A stretch of DNA of 54,677 bases, from assembly GCF_000720725.1 (NCBI RefSeq), contig NZ_JOCQ01000054.1, positions 1-54,677 of the forward strand, given 5' to 3'. Position numbers and translations under genes: made by a program. The notes beneath the pieces are model-generated. The model was not told where the DNA came from, made no database searches, and saw nothing but the letters and a program-made list of their open reading frames with translations. Below, piece after piece: positions 8,137 to 16,499 of the stretch. Positions within the stretch are counted from its first letter, which is position 1. Every line of letters begins with the position of its first letter. The stretch is from Streptomyces rimosus subsp. rimosus (GTDB lineage: Bacteria; Actinomycetota; Actinomycetes; Streptomycetales; Streptomycetaceae).

Positions 8137-9566
8137 GACTCGACTCCTTCGTACGCGGTGCTCGCTGTCGTCGGCGCGCCCGGGCCGCCCGTCACGGCGC
8201 GCGGCGACGGGCGCAGGATGTCCGAGAGGGGGTCGTGCCGGATGCTGCCGGGCGGCATCCCCGCGGCGGTCAGCCGGGTCACGGTCGCCTCGACCACCGC
8301 GGTCGGGCCGCTGACGTACGCCAGGTGCCCGGCCCAGTCGCCGTGCCGCGTCACGGCCTCGGCCACCGCCTCGGCCAGCGCGTCGTAGTCGTCCCCAGCT
8401 GCGCCGGTGCCGGGCCGCCGCCCGATCACAGGTGTCACCCGCAGCCAGGGCCGCCGCCGTTCCAGCTCGGACGGCGGGCCCGCGTCGTACAGGTCGGCGA
8501 AGCTGTGCGCGCCGAGGAACAGCCGTACGTTCCGGTGCCGTCGGCGCGCCGACAGGTCCTCCAGCAGCGCCTTCACCGGCGCCCAGCCGGTGTCGGCCGC
8601 CACCAGGACCAGGTCGCTCGCCAGCTCGTCGTCCAGCGTCATCGACCCGCGCGCGGGGCCGACGCGCAGCGTGTCACCGGCCCGCGTGCGCGCCACCAGC
8701 GCCTCGCTCACGCCGCCCGCGCACGACTGCCGTACGTGGAACTCCAGCTCGCCGTCGGGCCGGGGCGCGCAGGCGATCGAGTACTGCCGCCACGCCTGCG
8801 GCAGCAGCGGCGACTCCAGGGCCGCGAACTGCCCCGCGCGGTAGGGGTACGGCTCGTTCGTACGCACCCGCAGCACCGCGAGGTCCGGGCGGCGCCGCTC
8901 GTGGGCGGTCACCGTGGCCTGCCAGTACGGCGGTTCGGCGAGGGCCTCCTCGGCGCCGCGGACCATCGCCGCGGCGGCGAACCGCAGCATGCGTACCCAC
9001 GCCTGCTCGACGGCCTCGGCCCAGCGCGGGCCCGCCGTGCGGCGCAGCGCCTCGCACAGCGCCGTCTCGAACGCCTGGAAGTGCACCGGCCGCACCCCGA
9101 GCTTGCGGTGGTCGCGGCCCAGCCGCCCGAAGACCTCCGCGATGTCGTCGGGACGGTGCAGGTTCTCGATCAAGTACCAGAAGGCGCGCGCGAGATGGGC
9201 GCGCTGGAATTCCATCGACTCCGGGAACAGCGACCGCAGATAGGGCCAGCGCCGGAACATCGTGTCGTAGAGGTGGGTGATCAGTTGGCCGAAGGGGGTC
9301 ACGAGTTCCAGGTACTCGGTGATGACCCGCTGGTCGGCGGTGCCGTCGTAGGAGGCGGGGTCGAAGTCCGCCGCGCCGTACGGCGAAGACCCGGGGCCGG
9401 CGGTGTCCGAGGACCGGCCGATGGCCCGGGGACCGCCGCCCGCCCGGCCGGCCGCGAGCCCCTGCGGGGCGGCCGACTCGCTCTGCGGGGACAGCATGCG
9501 CCGCCGCAGCCGCATGGCCTCGTGGCGGGCGAGCAGGGCGTGGTAGTCCTCGTTGACGGTGCTCAT
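8133..9566 (-). CDS. flavohaemoglobin-like protein (globin + FAD/NAD reductase)
   Basis: A 477-residue two-domain protein. After a Ser/Gly/Pro-rich N-terminal extension of ~80 residues comes a globin fold with the distal-side region YLRSLFP and a proximal His in GRDHRKLGVRPVHF. A ferredoxin-reductase module follows, with the FAD motif RQYSIA, a nicotinamide-binding AADTGWAP and a terminal YVSGPTAVV. Such proteins dioxygenate nitric oxide or act in O2 sensing and reduction. The C-terminal tail (~25 residues) is extra. The stop overlaps hemY; upstream lies a GGAAGC microsatellite and then a divergent response regulator gene. Confidence 0.85.
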   Translation of the reverse strand: MSTVNEDYHALLARHEAMRLRRRMLSPQSESAAPQGLAAGRAGGGPRAIGRSSDTAGPGSSPYGAADFDPASYDGTADQRVITEYLELVTPFGQLITHLYDTMFRRWPYLRSLFPESMEFQRAHLARAFWYLIENLHRPDDIAEVFGRLGRDHRKLGVRPVHFQAFETALCEALRRTAGPRWAEAVEQAWVRMLRFAAAAMVRGAEEALAEPPYWQATVTAHERRRPDLAVLRVRTNEPYPYRAGQFAALESPLLPQAWRQYSIACAPRPDGELEFHVRQSCAGGVSEALVARTRAGDTLRVGPARGSMTLDDELASDLVLVAADTGWAPVKALLEDLSARRRHRNVRLFLGAHSFADLYDAGPPSELERRRPWLRVTPVIGRRPGTGAAGDDYDALAEAVAEAVTRHGDWAGHLAYVSGPTAVVEATVTRLTAAGMPPGSIRHDPLSDILRPSPRAVTGGPGAPTTASTAYEGVES

Positions 9567-9915
9567 GAGCGTACGGCCTGAGCGGAAGCGGAAGCGGAAG
9601 CGGAAGCGGAAGCGGGAGCGGAAGCGGGAGCGGAAGCGGGAGCGGGGGTGGGGGCAGGGGAGGGGGAGGCCGGGAGGACCGGAACGGCGCTGAGCGGCCG
9701 GGCAGTGCGGGCATACGACGCGAGGCGTGGCATGAACGGACCTCCTGCAAGGGGATGGGGCGCGTCAGTATGGCACTGGGCAAAGGTGACCGAACGGCCC
9801 TATTCCCCCAGGACTTCCGGCCCTCGCGGAAGATCGTCCCGCGGGTGTGTGATGCCGTGCGCACCCCTCGTACGCGCCCCTCGCAAGCGACCCCGGCCGA
9901 CAGATCGAGAGCCGA
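9567..9915. other. divergent intergenic region between flavohaemoglobin and response-regulator genes
   Basis: This 349-bp gap holds the GGAAGC repeat next to the flavohaemoglobin start. Between 9785 and 9824 it has two GC-rich partial dyads, GGTGACCGAACGGCCC and AGGACTTCCGGCCCT. They loosely recall the GGGNC-GNCCC half-site pattern of DevR/DosR/OsdR regulators. The adjacent gene encodes such a regulator, so autoregulation is plausible. I see no gene in the gap. Confidence 0.4.
9581..9645. repeat. hexanucleotide microsatellite (GGAAGC/GGGAGC)n
   Basis: About eleven consecutive copies of a 6-bp unit, mostly AGCGGA with some AGCGGG variants, starting 15 bp upstream of the flavohaemoglobin ATG. 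On the coding strand it would place a (GCTTCC)n tract in the 5' leader. Copy-number slippage could alter leader length or promoter spacing. Confidence 0.9.
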
Positions 9916-10656
9916 ATGAACCAGCACCCCGGGCCCCTCGGGCCCACCGGACCCGGCACACCGCCCTTGCGCGTGTTCATCCTCGACGACCACGAGGTGG
10001 TCCGCCGGGGTGTGCGCGACCTCCTCGACGCCGAGGACGGCATCGAGGTCGTGGGGGAGGCGTCCAGCGGGGCCGAGGCCCTGGCCCGGGTGCCCGCCGT
10101 ACGGCCGCAGGTGGCGGTGCTCGACGTACGGCTGGGGGAGCGCGGCGAGTCGTCGAACGGCGACCACGAGGGCATCGAGGTCTGCCGCGAACTGCGCGCC
10201 CGGATGCCCGACCTGGCCTGCCTGATGCTCACGTCCTTCGACGACGACGAGGCGCTGTTCGACGCCATCATGGCGGGCGCCGCCGGTTACGTCCTCAAGC
10301 AGATCAACGGCTCCGACCTGGTGAACGCGGTGCGCACGGTGGCGGCCGGCAAGTCGATGCTGGACCCGCGTACGGCGTCCCGGGTGATGGCGCGGCTGCG
10401 AGCCCCGCAGCAGGCCGACACGTCCCCGCAGTCCGAACTGGACCGGCTGGCGCCCCGGGAGCGCGAGATCCTGGAGCTGATCGGCGAGGGCCTGACCAAC
10501 CGGGAGATCGCCGACCGGCTGTTCCTCGCGGAGAAGACGGTGAAGAACCGCATCTCCACGATCCTCTCCAAGCTGGGCGTCGGACGGCGCGTACAGGCGG
10601 CGGTCATCGCCGGGCGCATCCGGGGGCAGCAGGAGCACCAGCGCGGCGGCCGGTAG
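9916..10656 (+). CDS. NarL/DevR-type response regulator with LuxR HTH
   Basis: A 246-residue two-component response regulator. The receiver has the acidic pocket ILDDHE, the phospho-acceptor Asp in VAVLDVRLG and the conserved Lys in YVLKQING. The C-terminal LuxR-type HTH reads LAPREREILELIGEGLTNREIA and FLAEKTVKNRISTILSKLGV. A short GERGESSNGDHEG insertion follows the phospho-acceptor Asp. This form matches DevR/DosR/OsdR-like regulators, which respond to hypoxia, NO or redox state through a partner kinase; no kinase gene is adjacent. It lies between flavohaemoglobin/hemY and an oxidase gene. Confidence 0.9.
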   Translation: MNQHPGPLGPTGPGTPPLRVFILDDHEVVRRGVRDLLDAEDGIEVVGEASSGAEALARVPAVRPQVAVLDVRLGERGESSNGDHEGIEVCRELRARMPDLACLMLTSFDDDEALFDAIMAGAAGYVLKQINGSDLVNAVRTVAAGKSMLDPRTASRVMARLRAPQQADTSPQSELDRLAPREREILELIGEGLTNREIADRLFLAEKTVKNRISTILSKLGVGRRVQAAVIAGRIRGQQEHQRGGR

Positions 10657-10674
10657 GGGCCGGAGCGCGCTGAC

Positions 10675-10706
10675 GGCGCGGGGCGGACACGGGTCCGCTC
10701 CGCGCC
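10675..10706 (+). terminator. intrinsic terminator after the response regulator
   Basis: A 14-bp stem (10675-10688 with 10693-10706, one G-U pair) and a 4-nt loop ACGG, followed by GTTT. It starts 18 bp after the stop codon. Confidence 0.7.
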
Positions 10707-10857
10707 GTTTCCGTACGGCGAAACGTGCCGCCGCCAAGGCCCGTTCCGCACCGCGCCGTTCGGCGCCCCGGGTGGCTGTCCGGGCCCGGGACCCTCGGCC
10801 GCCGCTCCGGCCCGCACGGCCCTATGGCGCCGGGCGCGCCGCGGCCGATGCTGATGT

Positions 10858-10906
10858 GGCCGGGAAGAGCCGGGTCTCTCCCCCGTGCTGAAGGCTCTTC
10901 CCGGCC
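10858..10906 (+). repeat. 14-bp perfect inverted repeat upstream of ctaD
   Basis: GGCCGGGAAGAGCC at 10858-10871 is perfectly repeated in inverse at 10893-10906, with a 21-nt loop. It ends 38 bp before the ctaD start and has no T run, so it may be a leader structure or operator rather than a terminator. Confidence 0.6.
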
Positions 10907-10944
10907 CGTTGAGTTCATGCGCCAGAAATGAAGGACACAGCCCG

Positions 10945-12732
10945 GTGGACGGTTCGGATACACGCACGCAGACAGACTCCGGGACGCACGGCGGCTCCGG
11001 CGCCCCGGACCGGCCCGTCACCGACCCGGGCGACCACGGGAAGGCGGACGGGCACGACGGCGGGGCCGGCTCGGCCGGCCCCGCCACCGATATCCCGCAC
11101 GCGACCCCGGGCCCGTACCCGATCCGCCGCCGCATCCCGGTGGAGTGGCTGACCACCACCGACCACAAGAAGATCGGGACGCTCTACCTCGTCACCGCCT
11201 TCGTGTTCTTCCTGGTGGGCGGCCTGATGGCCCTCCTGATGCGCGCCGAACTCGCCCGGCCCGGCACGCAGATCATGTCCAACGAGCAGTTCAACCAGGC
11301 GTTCACGATGCACGGCTCGGTAATGCTGCTGCTGTTCGCCATGCCGCTGTTCACCGGCTTCGCGAACTGGCTGATGCCGCTGCAGATCGGCGCCCCCGAC
11401 GTCGCCTTCCCGCGGCTGAACATGCTCGCCTACTGGCTGTTCCTGTTCGGCTCGCTGATCGCGGCGGCCGGCTTCCTCACCCCGCAGGGCGCCGCCGACT
11501 TCGGCTGGTTCGCGTACGCGCCGCTGTCGGACGCGGTGCACTCGCCGGGCGTCGGCGCCGACATGTGGATCATGGGGGTGGCGTTCTCCGGCTTCGGCTC
11601 CATCCTGGGCGCGGTCAACTTCATCACCACCATCATCTGCATGCGCGCCCCCGGCATGACGATGTTCCGGATGCCGATCTTCACCTGGAACGTGCTGCTG
11701 ACCGCGCTGCTGATCCTGATGGTCTTCCCCGTGCTGGCCGCCGCGCTGTTCGCCCTGGAGATGGACCGCAAGTTCGGCTCGCACATCTTCGACGCCGCCA
11801 ACGGCGGCGCGCTGCTGTGGCAGCACCTCTTCTGGTTCTTCGGCCACCCCGAGGTCTACGTCCTCGCGCTGCCGTTCTTCGGCATCATCTCCGAGGTCAT
11901 CCCGGTCTTCTCCCGCAAGCCCATGTTCGGCTACATCGGCCTGATCGCGGCGACGATCTCCATCGCGGGCCTGTCCATCACCGTATGGGCGCACCACATG
12001 TACGTGACCGGCGGTGTGCTGCTGCCCTTCTTCGCCTTCATGACGTTCCTGATCGCGGTGCCGACCGGGGTGAAGTTCTTCAACTGGATCGGCACCATGT
12101 GGAAGGGGTCGCTGTCCTTCGAGTCCCCGATGCTCTGGGCCACCGGCTTCCTCATCACCTTCGTCTTCGGCGGCCTGACCGGCGTCATCCTGGCCTCCCC
12201 GCCGATGGACTTCCACGTCTCCGACACCTATTTCGTCGTCGCGCACTTCCACTACACGCTCTTCGGCACGGTCGTGTACGCGATGTTCGCCGGATTCCAC
12301 TTCTGGTGGCCGAAGTTCACCGGCAAGATGCTGGACGAACGCCTCGGCAAGCTCACCTTCTGGACGCTCACCGTCGGCTTCAACCTCACCTTCCTCGTGC
12401 AGCACTGGCTCGGCGCCGCGGGCATGCCCCGCCGGTACGCCGACTACCTCGCCGCCGACGGCTTCACCACCCTCAACACCCTGTCCACCATCGGCTCGTT
12501 CCTGCTCGGCCTGTCCTTCCTGCCCTTCTTCTACAACGTGTGGAAGACCGCCAAGTACGGCAAGAAGGTCGAGACCGACGACCCCTGGGGCTACAGCCGG
12601 TCCCTGGAGTGGGCAACCTCCTGCCCGCCGCCCCGGCACAACTTCACCTCGCTGCCCCGCATCCGCAGCGAATCCCCCGCCTTCGACCTCCACCACCCCG
12701 AGGTGGCCGCGCTCGAAGCGTCCCGCGGCTGA
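10945..12732 (+). CDS. ctaD: cytochrome c oxidase subunit I (aa3 type)
   Basis: A 595-residue haem-copper oxidase catalytic subunit with 12 or more membrane helices, which reduces O2 and pumps protons in the cell membrane. The family motifs are present: HGSVMLLLF (haem a His), FGHPEVYVLALP (CuB His/Tyr), WAHHMYVTG and VVAHFHYTLFG. I chose the GTG at 10945 because AAGGACA precedes it at 8 nt; the upstream in-frame extension lies inside the hairpin region. The N-terminal ~55 residues are polar and low-complexity. No subunit II or III gene is adjacent, so this is probably a second, stand-alone ctaD paralogue, perhaps controlled by the neighbouring regulator. Confidence 0.95.
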   Translation: MDGSDTRTQTDSGTHGGSGAPDRPVTDPGDHGKADGHDGGAGSAGPATDIPHATPGPYPIRRRIPVEWLTTTDHKKIGTLYLVTAFVFFLVGGLMALLMRAELARPGTQIMSNEQFNQAFTMHGSVMLLLFAMPLFTGFANWLMPLQIGAPDVAFPRLNMLAYWLFLFGSLIAAAGFLTPQGAADFGWFAYAPLSDAVHSPGVGADMWIMGVAFSGFGSILGAVNFITTIICMRAPGMTMFRMPIFTWNVLLTALLILMVFPVLAAALFALEMDRKFGSHIFDAANGGALLWQHLFWFFGHPEVYVLALPFFGIISEVIPVFSRKPMFGYIGLIAATISIAGLSITVWAHHMYVTGGVLLPFFAFMTFLIAVPTGVKFFNWIGTMWKGSLSFESPMLWATGFLITFVFGGLTGVILASPPMDFHVSDTYFVVAHFHYTLFGTVVYAMFAGFHFWWPKFTGKMLDERLGKLTFWTLTVGFNLTFLVQHWLGAAGMPRRYADYLAADGFTTLNTLSTIGSFLLGLSFLPFFYNVWKTAKYGKKVETDDPWGYSRSLEWATSCPPPRHNFTSLPRIRSESPAFDLHHPEVAALEASRG

Positions 12733-12793
12733 CCCACCGCACCCCCGTCCCCGCCCCCCGTCCCCTCCCGCCGTCCCCCGGAATCAGGAACTC

Positions 12794-13174
12794 ATGTCCC
12801 CCGATGTCCTGGCGCTGGGCGCCGCCGTCCTGACCGCTGCGGGCAGCGTCTGGTACCTGCCCGCCCTCCTGGACCTGCGCGCGGGCCCCGACCGCCCGCT
12901 GTCCCTGCGTATCGCCGCCGTCTCCTGTCTGATCCTGTGGTCCACCCCGGCCGCGCTGGCCGTCCTCCTCCTGCTGGCCGCCCCCTGGCCCGCGCTGGCG
13001 GCCACGGCGGCCACCGGCACCGCGGCCTCGGCCGCCGTCCGTATCGCCGCCGCCTGCCGCCGCTTCCGTGAACAGCGGGAGGAGGACGAACGCTGGGCAG
13101 CGCTCCACCTGGGGCACCCGCCGGCCCGGCACCCGGGGCGCTTCCGGGGTGCTTTCCGGGGGCGGCTGATCTAG
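12794..13174 (+). CDS. small membrane protein downstream of ctaD
   Basis: A 126-residue protein with three likely membrane helices (LALGAAVLTAAGSVWYLPALL; LRIAAVSCLILWSTPAALAVLLLL; PWPALAATAATGTAASAA) and an Arg-rich cytoplasmic tail. It follows ctaD by 61 bp in the same direction and is probably co-transcribed. No family is recognised. Confidence 0.65.
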   Translation: MSPDVLALGAAVLTAAGSVWYLPALLDLRAGPDRPLSLRIAAVSCLILWSTPAALAVLLLLAAPWPALAATAATGTAASAAVRIAAACRRFREQREEDERWAALHLGHPPARHPGRFRGAFRGRLI

Positions 13175-13177
13175 GAG

Positions 13178-13256
13178 GGGTCCGGCGGTACGGCTGGGGG
13201 CCCGGCGGTACGGCTAGAAGGCCCGGCGATACGGCTAGGAGGGATCCGGCGGTACG
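13178..13256. repeat. tandem ~21-bp repeat at the 3' end of the XRE gene
   Basis: Four imperfect units of the type CCCGGCGGTACGGCTAGAAGG run between the small membrane protein gene and into the last codons of the minus-strand XRE gene. The repeats contain successive in-frame-like CTA (TAG on minus) triplets, suggesting duplication of the gene's 3' end. Confidence 0.75.
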
Positions 13257-13687
13257 GACGCGGGCAGGCCGCTCCGCTCGATCTGCGTCATGACCTCGTT
13301 GACGTGGTCGATCATCTCGGCGGTGAGCCCGTGGGCACGCGGCGACGGGGTGGTCACGTCGCCGGTGTGCAGCGAGGTCAGGAACCGCAGCCCTTCCGCG
13401 ACCTGCGCGGCGATCTCGTCGTGGTCGCGGTCGAAGAAGTGGGCCGGGCTGACGCCGAAGTAGTCCGCCAGCACCTCCAGCTGCCGGAACGTGGGGTTGT
13501 CGCGGTGCCCGTTGCGCAGCAGGGAGATGTACGAGTGGGAGATGATCTGCTCCCCGGCCGCCGCGTTGATCGACGCGGCCACCTGCCGGTTGGACGGCGG
13601 GCTCCCGTCCGGCCCCTCGGCGCGCTCGAAAAGGCAATTGAGTTTGGCGGCCAAGCTGTCGGCTCCGTCCTCCTGGGCGTGCTGCAC
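13235..13687 (-). CDS. EspR-like XRE-family DNA-binding protein
   Basis: A 150-residue regulator. An N-terminal helical arm (LAAKLNCLFERA) precedes an HTH (NRQVAASINAAAG..ISHSYISLLRNGHRDNPTFRQLEVLADYFGVSPAHFF), and then a C-terminal helical dimerisation segment. This layout, including the PxFFxRD motif after the HTH, resembles mycobacterial EspR and its many Streptomyces relatives. The start is GTG at 13687 with only a distant purine-rich stretch upstream. Four 10-bp tandem repeats lie just upstream and are good candidate operators. It sits at the left edge of the biosynthetic cluster and may regulate it. Confidence 0.8.
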   Translation of the reverse strand: MQHAQEDGADSLAAKLNCLFERAEGPDGSPPSNRQVAASINAAAGEQIISHSYISLLRNGHRDNPTFRQLEVLADYFGVSPAHFFDRDHDEIAAQVAEGLRFLTSLHTGDVTTPSPRAHGLTAEMIDHVNEVMTQIERSGLPASVPPDPS

Positions 13688-13728
13688 GATGCCGGACCCA
13701 CCCCTTCCTCTTCCTCGCCGATTTTCCC

Positions 13729-13768
13729 GGAATCACGCGGAATCACGGGGAATTACGCGGAGGTATGC
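13729..13768. promoter_or_regulatory. four 10-bp tandem iterons (GGAATCACGC type)
   Basis: Units GGAATCACGC, GGAATCACGG, GGAATTACGC and GGAGGTATGC follow each other with exact 10-bp, one-helical-turn spacing. They begin 42 bp upstream of the XRE start codon. They are a likely binding array for the XRE protein itself or another regulator. Confidence 0.6.
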
Positions 13769-14017
13769 GGGAAATAATGAACGCCGTCGTCCGCCGCTTC
13801 CTCGCGGCTCCCTCCGACGGCCTTCGGCCTGCTCCGATCGCGGAGCGTGGGCGACCCGGTACAGGCGGGTCGGAGGGTGGGACATCCTAGTGCGCGACGG
13901 TGACCGGAGTAAGACCGACCGGTTCCGGTACGGCGTGCTTCGGCCACCCCGGCAAGTGGTCCGCCGGTACGCCTCTGTGATGCGCAGTCAGGTCCTGTCA
14001 GGTGCCTTTCAGCGCTG

Positions 14018-14046
14018 TTGACTCGCGTGAACGTCCTGGCTACCTT
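14018..14046 (+). promoter_or_regulatory. sigma-70 (HrdB)-type promoter upstream of the PPTase-like gene
   Basis: TTGACT at 14018-14023, a 17-nt spacer and TACCTT at 14041-14046 fit the vegetative Streptomyces consensus (TTGACN, TANNNT). Transcription would start near 14053, about 300 nt before the PPTase-like start, leaving room for a small ORF or a long leader. Confidence 0.6.
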
Positions 14047-14181
14047 GGGGTCCGCACAGTCTGCCGACCGTTCCGCATCGGGGTGTTGGGGCAGGTGACA
14101 GCGGGTGCGGCGCCACTGACCCGGCGCAGCCGCCCGCGGTGGACTTGCCCTGCCGCGCAGCGCGGAAGGAGGCGGACGGAG

Positions 14182-14331
14182 GTGAATCGCCAACGGTTTT
14201 GTACGCCCGGGGTCCGCTGTTCGGCGCTCGGTGCGGTGTTTCGGGGGAATGGCTGCAAACTGACCAGGCGGCCGGGCGTTCCTCCCGTTCATCGCGCATT
14301 CGTCGACGCGGTTCCCGTATTCGTGGCGTGA
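14182..14331 (+). CDS. possible small ORF in the PPTase-gene leader
   Basis: A 49-codon GTG-start frame preceded by GGAAGGAGG at 10 nt. It has the right position for the promoter at 14018-14046. The product is basic with three Cys and no recognisable motif, and codon bias is not clearly coding. It could equally be untranslated leader. Confidence 0.25.
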   Translation: MNRQRFCTPGVRCSALGAVFRGNGCKLTRRPGVPPVHRAFVDAVPVFVA

Positions 14332-14355
14332 CGAAATCCAAAAATCGGGGGAACA

Positions 14356-15156
14356 TTGCAAGCAACATTTCGGGGGAGCGTTTCCGGAGCCGGTCTGCTG
14401 TGTCCGGACGACGGTCCGGAAGCACCTTGGGGCCCGGGGCTGCGCGGCGCGCGCTGGGAACCGGGAAACGCCTCCGCCATATCCGAGGGACAGGTGCACG
14501 TCTTTTCGGTCCGGGACGAGGCGGCGGACTGCGCGCGAGGCTGCTCCCGGCCGGGTGACGACGGGTTCGCTGCCGCCGCCGACGCCTGCCCGTGCGGCCT
14601 GTGGCCGGGGCGGCTGCACGCCCTGGTGGCCTGGCTGCTGGACTGCTCACCGTGCGACGTGCGCTCGACACGCGACGGTTTCGGCAGGTCGCGCCTGTCC
14701 GCCGGATCACTGGACCTCACGGTCTGCCGTGACGAGGGCGGACTGCTGATCGCCTGCGCCCGCGGGGCCTCGGTGGCGCTGAGCGTGTCCACCGTGCCGT
14801 CTTCACTGGACGCGTGGGCATGGCTGCCCTTCAGCGCCGCCGAGCGGTCCCGTGCCGAGGATGCCCCGGCCGCCCACCGCACGGCGCTGCTCACGCAGTG
14901 GTGGACGCGCAAGGAAGCCGCGCTGCGGCTCACCGGCCGCGGCGGGCTGGCGTTCGCCGCCGAGGTGGACGTCCTGGGCGCCGGTCCGGAGGGCGCGGTC
15001 GCGGTGCCCGAGACCGGCATCCTGGGCGCCGGTGGCGTCGCGTACGTACAGGACCTGCCCACCGATCCGGACACCGCCGCTTCCGTGGCGTCCTCGCGGC
15101 CGGTGAGCGAGGCCGTCGTGTGGCGGGTGCCGAGTCCGGTGCCGGTGGGGCCGTGA
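14356..15156 (+). CDS. degenerate 4'-phosphopantetheinyl transferase-like protein
   Basis: A 266-residue Sfp-superfamily protein. The third PPTase motif is intact (WWTRKEAALRLTGRGG, residues 182-197). Where active enzymes carry FNLSH and GVDVE, this one reads LTVCR and ALSVS (residues 141-145), so both Mg2+-binding acidic residues of the DxE motif become Ser and the SH pair is lost. It is therefore probably inactive as a PPTase, or uses a different mechanism. The TTG start at 14356 follows GGGGGA at short distance; a later GTG near VHVFSV (residue ~47) is an alternative that would better match the family N-terminus. Confidence 0.65.
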   Translation: MQATFRGSVSGAGLLCPDDGPEAPWGPGLRGARWEPGNASAISEGQVHVFSVRDEAADCARGCSRPGDDGFAAAADACPCGLWPGRLHALVAWLLDCSPCDVRSTRDGFGRSRLSAGSLDLTVCRDEGGLLIACARGASVALSVSTVPSSLDAWAWLPFSAAERSRAEDAPAAHRTALLTQWWTRKEAALRLTGRGGLAFAAEVDVLGAGPEGAVAVPETGILGAGGVAYVQDLPTDPDTAASVASSRPVSEAVVWRVPSPVPVGP

Positions 15157-15227
15157 CGGCCGGGCGCGCGGGCCGGCCGGGTGCCGACCGGTGCCCCCGG
15201 CCCGGCGCCCGGCCGCCGTACGCGTCT

Positions 15228-16499
15228 TTACGGCATCAGGACCACATGCGGGTCGGGCCCGGTGAGGTGCCCGGGGTCGCTCAGCTCGCGCCAGGTCGCC
15301 ATCGCCAGCCGGTACGCGCCGGCGGTCTCGTACCCGGCGGCCGCGGTGCGGAAGTCGGCCTCGGCGGCCTCCGCGCGTCCGGCGGCGCGCTGGGCGCGGG
15401 CCCGGATGAGCACGCAGCGGGCCTGGTCCAGCGTGGGCAGCGCCGGGGAGTCGACGGGAATGGTGCCGGCCCGCTCCAGGGCCCGCTTCGCGTCGGAGGT
15501 GCGCAGCGCGTCCAGGGTCTCCAGGGCCGCGAGCCAGCTCAGCGTCTCCGGGGTGGCGAGCAGTGCCGCGGCCTGGCGGACGCGCTCCAGCAGGGCGTCG
15601 GCGCCGGGTGCGTCGCAGGCGAGGGCGAGCAGCGTACGGGCGCGGGCCAGGCGGGTGCGCTGCCGTACGTCGTCGGTGGCCGCGAGCAGTTCGTCCGCCT
15701 CGGTCAGCAGCTCGTGCGCGGCGTCCGCGCGGCCGTCGAGGTAGCGGGCGCCCGCGGCGGCCCACAGGCCGACCGCGCGAAGGCGCGGGGCGCCGGCGGG
15801 CGGGGCCTCGTCCAGCAGCGTGTCGGCGAGGCCCTGCGCGCGGTGCCATTCGCCGCTTTCCACGTACGCCGAGAGCAGTGCCACCTGCGCCTGCACCCGG
15901 GCGGGGCGGGCGGCCTCGACGTCCGCCGCGGCGCTCCGGGCGTCCTCGGCGCGGCGCACCGCCTCGGCCAGGCGGCCCTGCCGCCGGTGCAGCTGGGAGA
16001 GTTCGGCGGCGACCTGCGAGTGCAGCAGCGGAGCCGCGGTGGTGAGCGGGGCGTCGAGCAGGGAGCGCAGGACGCGCTCGCGGTCGGCGGCGGCGCCGAG
16101 GTGGTCGAGGACGGTGGCCAGCTCCCAGCGGGCTTCCCAGCGCACCTCGTCCAGGGCGTTGTCGGCGGCCCGCTCGGCGACGGCCTCCAGCTGGCGGCGG
16201 GCGGCGGGCCAGTCACCGGCGGCCTGGCTGGCGCGGGCGGCGACGAGCTGCCCGACCAGTTCCAGGCGGTGGGTGCGCTCGCGGTCCGCGGGCCGGGGCG
16301 CGGTCAACTCTTCGAGGGGCATGCCGAGGCGCTCGGCGATGGCCTTGGCCGCTTTGGTGCTGGGGCTGCGGCGGCCGCTTTCCACCAGCGAGACGTAACT
16401 GGGGGAGACGCCGTCGCCGGCGAGATCCCCTTGGGACATGCCCTGGGCGCGACGGATCTCCCGGACGCGTTCTCCGAACGCTGGCTGTTCGATCGTCAA
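15228..16499 (-). CDS. XRE-type HTH + TPR transcriptional regulator
   Basis: A 423-residue regulator. The N-terminal HTH (residues ~8-66) reads ERVREIRRAQGMSQGDLAGDGVSPSYVSLVESGRRSPS. It is followed by ~350 residues of alpha-helical, Ala/Leu/Arg-rich tetratricopeptide-like repeats, which usually sense peptides or small molecules, or bind partner proteins. The start is TTG at 16499, supported by GAGGAA 6 nt upstream. It is divergent from the MFS gene and is the best in-cluster candidate for a pathway-specific regulator. Confidence 0.8.
   Translation of the reverse strand: MTIEQPAFGERVREIRRAQGMSQGDLAGDGVSPSYVSLVESGRRSPSTKAAKAIAERLGMPLEELTAPRPADRERTHRLELVGQLVAARASQAAGDWPAARRQLEAVAERAADNALDEVRWEARWELATVLDHLGAAADRERVLRSLLDAPLTTAAPLLHSQVAAELSQLHRRQGRLAEAVRRAEDARSAAADVEAARPARVQAQVALLSAYVESGEWHRAQGLADTLLDEAPPAGAPRLRAVGLWAAAGARYLDGRADAAHELLTEADELLAATDDVRQRTRLARARTLLALACDAPGADALLERVRQAAALLATPETLSWLAALETLDALRTSDAKRALERAGTIPVDSPALPTLDQARCVLIRARAQRAAGRAEAAEADFRTAAAGYETAGAYRLAMATWRELSDPGHLTGPDPHVVLMP

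Larger units (their letters stand above)
13688..14355. other. regulatory region at the left edge of the gene cluster
   Basis: This 668-bp stretch between the divergent XRE and PPTase-like genes holds the 10-bp iterons (13729-13768), a strong sigma-70-like promoter (14018-14046) and a possible 49-codon ORF (14182-14331). The motif TCGGGGGAA recurs near 14238, 14345 and 14372. No larger gene with convincing content is seen. Confidence 0.5.
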
